Shown: piece by piece, positions 37,813 to 45,941 of the stretch
How positions within the stretch are numbered: position 1 is the first letter of the stretch
Layout of the letters: every line of letters begins with the position of its first letter
Virus record (IMG/VR): IMGVR_UViG_3300045110_000289
Span: 1-46,229 of that record
Source: a virus
Direction: 5' to 3' (one strand)
DNA length: 46,229 nucleotides
Notes under the pieces: model-generated
What the model was told of the DNA's origin: nothing
What the model saw: only the letters and a program-made list of their open reading frames with translations
Databases searched by the model: none
Position numbers and translations under genes: made by a program

Positions 37813-40800
37813 CAGTCCCGCCCCGTCAGCCAGTCCGGCAAATGATCATCGAGCGGCTGATGCTGCTCGCGCGCGTCGGCGAGCTTCGCGCCGCGCAGCG
37901 TCTCGCCATACATGCCCCACGCGAACCGCGCCGTCTGCGCGCGCTGCGCGACGCCCACGCGCGGCGGATCTTTCTGGCCGGTGTAATCCGGCCCGCGGCC
38001 TTCTTGCTCAGGCCGTGCCGGATCGATCAACGCGAGACTCGGCGCGAGCGACGCGGCGAGCCGCCAGGCGAGCGCTTCGCGGAAGAGATCGTCGGCGCCG
38101 GCGACGGTGCCCTCGACGCGGACGGTCACCTCGATCTGCGGATCGATCTCGTCGGTCAGGAGCAGCCCGCCGGTCCCATCGCGCGCCAGTCGGAACGGCG
38201 GCGGGTTGAGTTGAAACGTCCGCTTGCCGGCCTCCTTCACGATCCGCCGCACGAAGACGACCTCGGGGCCAAGGCGATAGCTGTAGGTCCAGTCATCGTT
38301 GACCGGCACGGTCGCCGTCCCGCCAACCAGGACGGGATCGATATAGGCGGTCGCAAACGCCCACGGATGATCGCGGAGCGTGCTGCGGAGCTCGGCCTCG
38401 AAAACCGCGCGAGCGGCCTGCGCTTCCCGCGATTGCTCACTCACCAAATTGGCAATCGTCCGTGCACCGATCCGCACGAGCCCCCGGTTGACGACGTCGA
38501 CGTTCGCGCGCGCATGGACACCGGTCTGATCGAGCGTGCCGGCGAGCGGTTCCTCGCCCGGATTGCCCGGCCGGATGATCAACGTCGCTTTGACGAGCGC
38601 TTCCTGATACTGCTTTTCGCAGTGCTCGACGATCCCGACCATGCGCGAGAGCGCCGGGGCGAAGACGCCCGCCAGTTTCCAGATCAACGCCTCGCGAAAC
38701 AACGGATCGCCGGTCGCCGCGGAGCAGTTCGGCCGGAAGGTGTATTCGAGCACCGCCCCCGGCCGGTTGGTCAGCAGGAGCCCGCCCGCCGTATCGCTGG
38801 AGAGTTGAAACGGCGGCGGCGTGGGATCGACCGCGCCCGTGCGCGGCACCGCGAGCCGGCGCTCGAACACGCAATCGGCCGGCCGGCGGTAGCTGTAGCG
38901 CCAGTCCGGGTTGAGCGGCGTCACTGACGTCCCGCCGAGGAGTGCCAAGGTGGCGTATTTCGTGGCGAAGGGCCACGGCACATCGCGCAAGACCTGGGTC
39001 ACCACGTCGGCGTAATGCATCCGCGCCTGCTCGGCGGCGGGCGAGGCTTCCGTCACCACGTCGCCGATCGGCTGGCTGATGCCGATCTTCGAGAGCGCCT
39101 GATTGATCACCAGCGTCGACCACGGCTTGCACTCGGCGCCGAAATCGGTCCCGGTGATGCCTGGCGGCGGCGGCGGGTTGCCCGGATCGTCGGGGTCGTC
39201 GCCATCGTCCGGATCGTCGGGCTCGTCATCCCAGCCGCCTGGGTCGGTGGGGACGGTGGGCGGCACCGGATCGATGTCGCCGTTACAGGACCAGCCGTTG
39301 TTGCACGCCTCGATGGTGCCGGGAATCACGAACACGTCGTAGACGATGCCCACGGCGTTCAGCGCCAGGCCGACTTGAATGGTATCGATCGCGCCGGCGA
39401 CGATGCCGGTCGAGCCGTTCAGCGTGCCGGGGAATTGATGCGAGGTCGTGCCGGTGTGTGACGGATCGCGCGTGAACGACGCCGCGTTGTGCGGGGTGAC
39501 GATCGCGAACATTGGCCGCCGGCCGCACGGCGTGAGCCCGACCGTCCGCAATGCGCTGCCGTCACCGACGTAGGTCGCGAGTTGCAGCACGCGCGCCATG
39601 CCGGGGTCGCCGCTGCCATCGTTGCGCCGGCAGGCCAGATAGGCGGTCTGCGCCAGGCTCGAGATCGAGATCCCCGGTTTGTAGGTGAGTTGGCCGAGGC
39701 CCATTGCGAGCCCGTTGGCATTCTCCGCGCCGGTCAGCGCCGACAGCGCCGCCGCGGCATGCCCCATGCCTTTGTAGCAAAGCCCCACGGTGGCATCGTT
39801 CACGCCCTCGAACAGCAGGAACACCGCTTCGGGGGTGAAGGTCGGGGAATCGAGCGGCGTGACGAAATCGGTCGCGCTGTTGGTGCAGTGGAGCGCGCCG
39901 GCGGCAAAGAACCGCAGGCCCGGATCGCCGATGGCGATCACCTGGTAGACCTTGTCGAGGAGATTGTTCTGCGCGTCGGCGCCAGCGATCCGGGCGAGCG
40001 TCTGCTGCTCGCGGCCATCCTCGACGCCGTTGCTCACGTAGGACGGGTCGAGCAGGACCTCGGCGGGCCCGAGCCCGTTGTAGTCACGATTGATCCCGTC
40101 GTGCCCGCCGTTCGCGCTCGAGAACCAGACCCACGGGCCGGTCCCGTCCGTCACGTTGCGCACCCACAGGAAGTGGATCGGGTGCCGGAAGATCAGATCT
40201 TGGAACGTGCTGTTGCCGGTGTAGAGGCCGCCGTAGATCAGGACGGGCGCGATCGGCGGCGGGCCCTTGCGCGCCCACGGGGACCGGGGATACGGCGCGT
40301 TGTGGATGCCCATCGCCGGCCGCAGCGGGGCGAGCACCGCGGGTGTCGTGTCCTCCGGTTGCCGGACGAGGTCCTCCTCGTAGAACGCGCCGACCGCTTC
40401 GACGACCGCGAACAGACTGCGGACCGTCGACTGCGACGCGCTGCTGTTCTTGGTGAACTTGAGCTCGAGCCCGCTCAGCGGGGAGATCGGATTGACGATG
40501 CCGTCCGGCAGATACGACATGCCGACCCAGCCGAGGGCAACCGCTTGCGTCACGGGGGCGTTGACATCGGCGCCGCCCGGCAGCTTGTAGCCGAGCGCGC
40601 CCGCGACCAGCGCGCCGACCTGCGAGCCGTAGCAGGCCACGCGCATCGCGACGATCCCCAGGATGCCCGGCGTTCCGTCCACCTCGCGCGCGGCATCCGT
40701 GCGAATCGACAGGACGGCGCCCGGCGTGCTCGAGGTGAGCGGCGTCAACGTGCGGAGGTCGGCCGGGCGTTGCCGGGCCAGGCGCCAGTCGCCGACCCAC

Positions 40801-42638
40801 GCGCCATGGTCCGCCGCGAACCCGCTCGCGTTCTGGAACATCAGCAGGAACGACCCGTCGAGCAGGCTGTCGGCCGAGAGCGTGATCTGCGTCGGCCCGT
40901 CGATCGAGAGGATCGTCGCCGTCTCACTGGTGCCGCCGTCGCCCGGGTTGATCGCGAGCCGGTAGACGCCCGCGGGCATCGGCCCGTCGCCGACGTTCCA
41001 GACCGGATCGTTGTCGGTCTCCGAGTTGTGGAGAATGTCGACCCAGGTCCCATCCTCGTGCACGAGCACGTCGGTCCCGTAGCCGCCGCAGTTAGTCCCG
41101 GTCGGCTTGTCCTTGAGCCCCCAGCCCTCGTGCCGCAGGCCCCACGCCACGCGCTTGGTGATCTCGAAACAGCCGCAGGGCGTATCGATGGCGATCGCCA
41201 TCGCGACCACTTGCGCCTTGATGGCGGCGACGTAGGCCGCGGTCGGCTCCGGCGTCGGGCCCGGCAGGGACGGCAAGCCGGCGACCGTCATGCCGACGAC
41301 CAGGCCGGTGGTCATCGGGAGCTCGGTCACGATGGCGGAGCCGGCGGCCAGCGTGCCTTGCAGCGCGAGCTCGCCCTGACTGGCGCCGATCACGATCATC
41401 CGTGAGCCGTTGTTCCAGTCGTAGCCGGGAAACCGATCGGCCCGACTGAACGTGATCGGGACGCTGCCGCTCGCGGTCGCCGGACTACTGATCACGACCG
41501 ACGCCGCGCCGCTGATCGTCGAGACGGTCGCCCCGACCGGGATCCCGGTCCCGCTGACCGCGTCGCCGGCGCGGATCTGCTCGGTCGACGTCAGGGCGCT
41601 GATCGTCGTGCTGGCGTTGGTGGTCGTGCCGATACGAACCGTGCTGCCCGGCAGCGGGAGCGCGGCGCCCATCCAATCGTCCACGTCGAGGATGCACGTC
41701 GAGAGCGTCGTCGTCCCGATCGTCGACTGGCCGATGTTCGTGGTCGTGTTCAGAGGCCCGTTGGTGCCCGGGCCGATGTCGAGCACGCTCGCGCCGTTCA
41801 GGTAGACCCGCCAGAAGGGCTTGACCGGGTCCACCGCCAGCCCCATCCGGTAGATCGAGTCGATCTTTTTCCAGACGTTGATCGGGATCGGTTGCGACGT
41901 GCCGAGGAGATCGCTACCCGTCGAAAAGACGTTGAAGAAGCTGATCGCGCCGCTCGGATTGAGCCACATCTCGAGGCCGTTATTGGTGCCGGTGATCGCC
42001 GCGACTTTATGAAGCCGCACCGCGGCGGCCGGGTAGCGCCGGATCCGAATGTAGAAGCGTTCCCATTGCTCGCTGCTGACGACGCCGGCTTCGAGCGGCG
42101 CGTGCTGATGGGAAATGCCGCCGCTCGAGCTATCGATCTTCAGCCCATACCCACCGAGGTGGCGCGAGGCGCCGCGGGCCGCCAGCGCGCTCGCGGTGCC
42201 GCTCGCCCCTTCGCCGCTCGCCGGGAGCTCGAACCCGTCAATCCAGCGGCGCTTGGCGAACGCGACGGGTTCCTCGTCATGGACCGGCGAGCCGTCGTCC
42301 TCGATCGCCGGCGCGAGCGCGAACACGCCGCGCCAGAAGTAGTGCGTCCGGGTCCCGAACAGGAAGCAGACGCCGAACCAGCCGCCCTCGCAGCGATCGA
42401 ACGTGCGCTCGTCGACCGGGAAGTTCTCATCGGTCCGGCTAAACCATTCCGAGGTGATGCACGGCGCGCGAAACGGCGCGGTGCCAAGTTGGAGCGGCGC
42501 GCTGTAGTCGACCGCGGCGACCGAGGGCGCCTTGTTGACCGCGGCGAGCGGCGACGTGGGATCCGTGCCGGCGAGGGCCTCGAGTTGGTCCTTGTCGGTC
42601 AGCCAGATCGTGTATTTCAAGAATGCGGTTTTTGCCAT
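37812..42638 (-). CDS. Giant adaptor fusion: lectin-like N-terminus plus two tandem gp11-like adaptor domains
   Basis: The 1,608-aa protein (ATG 42638) has a lectin/LamG-like beta region (about residues 150-340; e.g. GLEMWLNPSGAISFFNVFST), long beta domains with Cys pairs, an acidic/Pro linker near 1140-1160 (PDDPDDGDDPDDPGNPPPPP), then two copies of a tail tubular protein A-like domain at about 1165-1350 and 1378-1560. Both copies share the same sequence order (LVINQALSKIG / VVNRGLVRIGA; WPFATKYATL / WAFATAYIDP; YSYRRP / YSYRLG; PPFQL / PPFRL). Normally the adaptor is a ~200-aa single protein. Here, adaptor and receptor-binding parts are fused. Confidence 0.75.
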   Translation of the reverse strand: MAKTAFLKYTIWLTDKDQLEALAGTDPTSPLAAVNKAPSVAAVDYSAPLQLGTAPFRAPCITSEWFSRTDENFPVDERTFDRCEGGWFGVCFLFGTRTHYFWRGVFALAPAIEDDGSPVHDEEPVAFAKRRWIDGFELPASGEGASGTASALAARGASRHLGGYGLKIDSSSGGISHQHAPLEAGVVSSEQWERFYIRIRRYPAAAVRLHKVAAITGTNNGLEMWLNPSGAISFFNVFSTGSDLLGTSQPIPINVWKKIDSIYRMGLAVDPVKPFWRVYLNGASVLDIGPGTNGPLNTTTNIGQSTIGTTTLSTCILDVDDWMGAALPLPGSTVRIGTTTNASTTISALTSTEQIRAGDAVSGTGIPVGATVSTISGAASVVISSPATASGSVPITFSRADRFPGYDWNNGSRMIVIGASQGELALQGTLAAGSAIVTELPMTTGLVVGMTVAGLPSLPGPTPEPTAAYVAAIKAQVVAMAIAIDTPCGCFEITKRVAWGLRHEGWGLKDKPTGTNCGGYGTDVLVHEDGTWVDILHNSETDNDPVWNVGDGPMPAGVYRLAINPGDGGTSETATILSIDGPTQITLSADSLLDGSFLLMFQNASGFAADHGAWVGDWRLARQRPADLRTLTPLTSSTPGAVLSIRTDAAREVDGTPGILGIVAMRVACYGSQVGALVAGALGYKLPGGADVNAPVTQAVALGWVGMSYLPDGIVNPISPLSGLELKFTKNSSASQSTVRSLFAVVEAVGAFYEEDLVRQPEDTTPAVLAPLRPAMGIHNAPYPRSPWARKGPPPIAPVLIYGGLYTGNSTFQDLIFRHPIHFLWVRNVTDGTGPWVWFSSANGGHDGINRDYNGLGPAEVLLDPSYVSNGVEDGREQQTLARIAGADAQNNLLDKVYQVIAIGDPGLRFFAAGALHCTNSATDFVTPLDSPTFTPEAVFLLFEGVNDATVGLCYKGMGHAAAALSALTGAENANGLAMGLGQLTYKPGISISSLAQTAYLACRRNDGSGDPGMARVLQLATYVGDGSALRTVGLTPCGRRPMFAIVTPHNAASFTRDPSHTGTTSHQFPGTLNGSTGIVAGAIDTIQVGLALNAVGIVYDVFVIPGTIEACNNGWSCNGDIDPVPPTVPTDPGGWDDEPDDPDDGDDPDDPGNPPPPPGITGTDFGAECKPWSTLVINQALSKIGISQPIGDVVTEASPAAEQARMHYADVVTQVLRDVPWPFATKYATLALLGGTSVTPLNPDWRYSYRRPADCVFERRLAVPRTGAVDPTPPPFQLSSDTAGGLLLTNRPGAVLEYTFRPNCSAATGDPLFREALIWKLAGVFAPALSRMVGIVEHCEKQYQEALVKATLIIRPGNPGEEPLAGTLDQTGVHARANVDVVNRGLVRIGARTIANLVSEQSREAQAARAVFEAELRSTLRDHPWAFATAYIDPVLVGGTATVPVNDDWTYSYRLGPEVVFVRRIVKEAGKRTFQLNPPPFRLARDGTGGLLLTDEIDPQIEVTVRVEGTVAGADDLFREALAWRLAASLAPSLALIDPARPEQEGRGPDYTGQKDPPRVGVAQRAQTARFAWGMYGETLRGAKLADAREQHQPLDDHLPDWLTGRD

Positions 42639-42664
42639 CGGCGCTCAGCTCTGCACCTGCACGC

Positions 42665-42743
42665 GGCGCGCGGAGGACGGCCGGCCCTTCCTGGTCCGGA
42701 GCCAGGCCAGGTTCCCAGCAGGACCGCCGTCCACGCGCGCGCC
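42665..42743 (-). other. Long imperfect hairpin in the gap before the adaptor fusion
   Basis: Arms GGCGCGCG-(2 nt)-GGACGGC (42665-42681) and GCCGTCC-(3 nt)-CGCGCGCC (42726-42743) pair, with a smaller hairpin CCTGG/CCAGG (42690-42706) in the loop. No T-tract follows, so a classical terminator is unlikely. In a genome with almost no intergenic DNA, this structured 118-bp gap could be an mRNA processing or attenuation element. Confidence 0.6.
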
Positions 42744-42755
42744 CCGCGATCGTCC

Positions 42756-43214
42756 TCAGTCGTCGCCGAGCGGATTCGCCGCGCCGGTCGCGGCCCCTGC
42801 CGGTGGTGGCGCACTCGGCGATCGTCGCGCCGCGATCTCCGCGTCGTGCTTCTGGCGGAGTTCCTCGGCGCCCGTCGTGATCGAGGTCGGCGTGTGCGGG
42901 TCGACCTTCTCCATCCACTTGGCCGAGAACTGTTCCTCGGCCGTCAGGATCCGGGTGACCTCTTTCGTGAGCGGGACCTGGGTGCGCGGGTCGAGCTTCG
43001 GCTCGCCGTCCTTGTCGAGCACGGGCGCGGTGAACGGGCCTTTTCGGGGCACTAAATCGAAGACGTCACCGATACGGCGGCGCGCGTCGCCGTAGTAGCC
43101 CTTGTCGGTGGCGCGGACGCGGAGCGTGGCGCCTTTCGCGGGACCCGCCGGCGGCGGCGCGGCGGCCTTGGCCGGCGCGGTCGATTTCGCCGGAGCGGGA
43201 GCAGTGGTGGTCAT
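42756..43214 (-). CDS. Hypothetical structural protein, 152 aa
   Basis: The N-terminus is Ala/Pro/Lys-rich (about 30 aa), followed by a small beta domain, TLRVRATDKGYYGDARRRIGDVFDLVPRKG, and a charged tail. The RATxxGYYG-RR-GDVF pattern is frequent in phage proteins between the major capsid and tail genes. It may be a head completion protein. ATG at 43214. Confidence 0.65.
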   Translation of the reverse strand: MTTTAPAPAKSTAPAKAAAPPPAGPAKGATLRVRATDKGYYGDARRRIGDVFDLVPRKGPFTAPVLDKDGEPKLDPRTQVPLTKEVTRILTAEEQFSAKWMEKVDPHTPTSITTGAEELRQKHDAEIAARRSPSAPPPAGAATGAANPLGDD

Positions 43215-43243
43215 GCGAACTCTCCTTCACTGAACAAGCACGA

Positions 43244-43275
43244 GGCCGGCGGCGCCGGGTGTCGGGCCGCCGGCC
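43244..43275 (-). terminator. Strong hairpin after the cement gene (weak terminator or attenuator)
   Basis: GGCCGGCGGC (43244-43253) and GCCGCCGGCC (43266-43275) form a perfect 10-bp GC stem with a 12-nt loop. No good U-run follows on the minus strand, so it may only partly stop or stabilise mRNA. It separates capsid/cement genes from the downstream tail genes. Confidence 0.5.
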
Positions 43276-43292
43276 GTGGATGAACGCCGCGC

Positions 43293-43721
43293 CTACACCA
43301 CGAAATTCTTCGGGTAGGCGCGCGGCAGAATCGAGAACAGCGAGTGCGTCGTCAGCCAGGCCGTGCACGTCACGGTGCCGCCGGCCGTGGTGATCCGGAT
43401 CCCGAGGAACCGCTGCGTCGGCGTGCCCGGGGGAATCGCGATGAAGAACAGCGCCCCCGCGACCATCTCCGCGAGCGGGATCGTGCGCGAGGCGTGGACG
43501 AGAATGCCGGCGGTCAGCGCGGCATCGGTGGCCGAGATGACTTCGATCAGCGACGGCGCGACGGTGCCGAGCACGTCGACGCCGACGCCGAAGCCCATCG
43601 GCTCGCCGGTGCCGATCTGCCGGCCCGGCGTGGTCAGTCCGAGATCGATCGAATTGGTCGAGACGGCCGCCGCGCCAAACGCCTGCGCGTCTGAGACGAG
43701 GCCGAGCGCATCCAAGAACAT
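43293..43721 (-). CDS. Bbp16-like capsid cement protein
   Basis: The 142-aa protein begins MFLDALGLVSDAQAFGAAAVSTNSIDLG, which is the typical opening of Bbp16-type cement proteins from BPP-1-like phages, then a beta-type body ending with RAYPKNFVV. It binds the outside of the capsid and stabilises it. The ATG at 43721 is preceded by a GAGGAG box, and the longer GTG start at 43736 would put this box inside the gene. It follows the major capsid gene. Confidence 0.85.
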   Translation of the reverse strand: MFLDALGLVSDAQAFGAAAVSTNSIDLGLTTPGRQIGTGEPMGFGVGVDVLGTVAPSLIEVISATDAALTAGILVHASRTIPLAEMVAGALFFIAIPPGTPTQRFLGIRITTAGGTVTCTAWLTTHSLFSILPRAYPKNFVV

Positions 43722-43753
43722 GATGGAACTCCTCACAAAGGGCTCGCGCCCGG

Positions 43754-43788
43754 TGAACTCTGAACCCTGAACCCTGAACTCTGAACCT
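43754..43788. repeat. Five tandem heptamers (TGAACYC)
   Basis: The plus strand has TGAACTC, TGAACCC, TGAACCC, TGAACTC, TGAACCT, five 7-bp copies in a row. They lie in the gap between the major capsid and cement genes. This looks like a slippage-prone microsatellite and could be an mRNA spacer or a scar. Confidence 0.85.
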
Positions 43789-43793
43789 GTGCT

Positions 43794-44918
43794 CTACGCG
43801 ACGAGCGCCTCGGTGTTGAGAATCGCGTCGACGGTCCGGATCGGGATGTCCCCGAAATACAGGATCCGTTTGCCCTCGAAGTTCTCGAACGTCAGCCCGC
43901 CGCCCAGCCCCACCTGGGTCCGCGCGAACTTGCGCAGATACCGCCGCGTCGTGCGGTTGGCGTAGAAGACCGGCTTGCCGAGCTTGTTCGGCAACGTCTC
44001 CACCGCTTGTTCCATGAGCGCGATCAGGTCGATGGTCACGCCCGCGTTCATCAGCGAGACGTCGAGGTTGCAGATCCGGACGACATAGCGCCAGTCCTTC
44101 AGCGCGATCCCGCCCTTCCACTGCCAGCGCTCCTGCAGGGCACGCATGCGCGATCCGGCCAGGCCCGCGGTCATCTCGACGGTGACTTCGCCGTAGTCCT
44201 CGTGAATCAACCCGGCCTTCGATCCTTTCGGGAAGATGCCGCTGACGGTGTCCTCGCCCCACGCGACGAGCCACATGGAGGTGTTGTCGGTGTCGACGCC
44301 GCCGGCCTTGATCACGTTGCTGCCGTTCGGCGCGGTCGAGAGCGAGTAGCGGACGCTCAGCCCGGTGAACTCTTCCGGCGCGAGGCCGCCGTTGCCGTAG
44401 ATGATCGTTTGCTGCATTTCCTCGTTCATCGCTTCGATGAAGGCGCGCGCTTCCGACAACCGAAACGCCTGCACGTTGCCGTTGAGCAGCGCGAGATCTT
44501 TGTCGACCTCGGACCAGGCCTCGAGCATGCCGGCCTGTTCGTCGATCTGCGCGGTGGTCGATTTGCTCGGCGTGATGCCCTGATTGAGCAAGCGCCACGC
44601 GACCGCCGGCAGGCCGGTGCGCACCGTCGTACGATGCCCGGTTGGCAGGTTGCCTTCGCGCCAGACCATGTCGTCGAGCATCTCGTTGGTCTGCATGAGC
44701 AGCTCGATGATGGTCGGGACTTTGCCGTCGGGATCGAGACGTTTGCCCCAATCGGCGAGCGTCAGATTGCCGGTGCCGAGCGCGACACCCACGACGCCGA
44801 GGCCGAGCCAGACGCCCCAGTGCAGATGCGGCGACGGGGGCGACGCGCCAACACTCGCGGCGCTGAGATCGATCGCGAGCAGCGCGACCGCGACGAAGAG
44901 ACACATCAGAAATCGCAT
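43794..44918 (-). CDS. Major capsid protein with hydrophobic N-terminal extension
   Basis: The 374-aa protein has a full HK97-fold-like podovirus capsid sequence from residue 49 on (TGNLTLADWGKRLDPDGKVP, then TGHRTTVRTGLPAVAWRLLNQG). Before it come ~48 residues with a signal-like hydrophobic start (MRFLMCLFVAVALLAIDLSA) and a second hydrophobic patch (HWGVWLGLGVVGVAL). A GGGAG box sits seven bases before ATG 44918, so translation should start there. A GTG at residue 43 could be a second start giving the normal capsid form. It self-assembles on the scaffold. Confidence 0.88.
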   Translation of the reverse strand: MRFLMCLFVAVALLAIDLSAASVGASPPSPHLHWGVWLGLGVVGVALGTGNLTLADWGKRLDPDGKVPTIIELLMQTNEMLDDMVWREGNLPTGHRTTVRTGLPAVAWRLLNQGITPSKSTTAQIDEQAGMLEAWSEVDKDLALLNGNVQAFRLSEARAFIEAMNEEMQQTIIYGNGGLAPEEFTGLSVRYSLSTAPNGSNVIKAGGVDTDNTSMWLVAWGEDTVSGIFPKGSKAGLIHEDYGEVTVEMTAGLAGSRMRALQERWQWKGGIALKDWRYVVRICNLDVSLMNAGVTIDLIALMEQAVETLPNKLGKPVFYANRTTRRYLRKFARTQVGLGGGLTFENFEGKRILYFGDIPIRTVDAILNTEALVA

Positions 44919-44943
44919 AAAGCCACTCCCTACGTGATGCGCG

Positions 44944-45618
44944 TCAGGACCCCTTCGACTCGCCGTAGAGCACGGTGGCCGCGTCGCGTGTGACGCCGCC
45001 TGGGCCGCCTCCCCCGCGCGCCGGGGTGTCTTCCGCCATCGTTTTGCCGAGGTCCGCCAGAAAGGCGACAACCTCGAGCTTGTTGCCGTAGCCGGTCTTG
45101 CTCAGGAGCGCGCGAAAGGCATCGCCTTGGGGCGTCCCGGCCGGCCGCACTTTGTCCAGCACCAGGCGGACATGCCGTTCGGTGTCGGGGAAGCGATCCC
45201 CGCCGTAGGTCTCGTCCGCCTGCACCTGCGCGCGGAAGGCTTGGCTCTGTTCGGCGAGCGCCGCGACGTGATCGGTCACGAATTGCTGCGCCGCCTCGTT
45301 GGTCAAGCCTTCTTTGCGCGCGATCGTTTCGAGCTGCTTCAGATCCGCCGCGTCCAGCCACAGCTCGCCGCCCTCAGGGATCGTCAGCTCGTATTTCTCC
45401 GGGGCCTTCGGCTCTTCCTTGGGAGCGCCGTCCTTGCCCGCGGGTGTGTCGGCTGGCTTCTCGTCAGGCTTCTTCTCGTCGGCCTTCGCCTCGGGCTTCT
45501 CGTCCGCCTTGGGTTCAGGCTTCGCGTCGGCCGCGGGCTTTGGATCGCCTGCGGGTTTCTCGTCGGTGCCGGCAGACTTCGCGGGTGCTGCGTCGCCGGA
45601 TTTCTGCTCATCCGCCAT
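44944..45618 (-). CDS. Scaffolding protein
   Basis: The 224-residue protein has a very charged, Pro/Lys/Glu/Asp/Ala-rich N-terminal half (repeat-like DEKPE, ADEKK), a helical middle (about residues 85-150) and a Gly-rich C-terminus. It lies directly before the major capsid gene, as usual for podovirus scaffolds that shape the procapsid and leave during maturation. ATG at 45618 has GGAG about eight bases upstream. Confidence 0.8.
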   Translation of the reverse strand: MADEQKSGDAAPAKSAGTDEKPAGDPKPAADAKPEPKADEKPEAKADEKKPDEKPADTPAGKDGAPKEEPKAPEKYELTIPEGGELWLDAADLKQLETIARKEGLTNEAAQQFVTDHVAALAEQSQAFRAQVQADETYGGDRFPDTERHVRLVLDKVRPAGTPQGDAFRALLSKTGYGNKLEVVAFLADLGKTMAEDTPARGGGGPGGVTRDAATVLYGESKGS

Positions 45619-45645
45619 CGGTCGTGCTCCGTTCGGTGAGCCAAC

Positions 45646-45690
45646 GAAAAAGGGCCGGCCCCCTGCTGTGCACAGAGAGCAGGCCCTTGT
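45646..45690 (-). terminator. Intrinsic terminator-like hairpin before the scaffold gene
   Basis: On the minus strand, AAGGGCCTGCT and AGCAGG..CCCTT pair (with a 7-nt one-sided bulge), and a T5 run follows (plus-strand A-run 45647-45651). It lies between the portal-side genes and the scaffold. A smaller palindrome CCGGG/CCCGG is at 45710-45724. It may reduce or time transcription into the capsid genes. Confidence 0.6.
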
Positions 45691-45758
45691 CGATCGTTGG
45701 TGTGGGGAGCCGGGAGCTACCCGGCCTCACAAAGTTAGTGATGGAACGAAATCAGTGT

Positions 45759-45941
45759 TTACGTCTTCTGGTTCTTCATCTCCGCATCAACCGCGTTGGC
45801 GTGCGTGCGGGGGCCATCGCCGCTCTCATCGAAGATCACCGTCGGGCAGATCAGCACCGGCGCATCTACGCCGCCCACGACGGCGTGCGTCGACTTCCGC
45901 CAGCCGCACCGCGCGCACCGCACGTTCGGATCGTCAGCCAT
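45759..45941 (-). CDS. Small CxxC protein, 60 aa
   Basis: It starts MADDPNVRCARCGWRKSTHAVVGG and later has APVLICPTVIFDE, so the single C-x2-C plus a third Cys may bind zinc. It overlaps the Bbp19-like stop by 8 bp (ATG at 45941). It is the last gene before the terminator-like hairpin. The role is unknown. Confidence 0.55.
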   Translation of the reverse strand: MADDPNVRCARCGWRKSTHAVVGGVDAPVLICPTVIFDESGDGPRTHANAVDAEMKNQKT

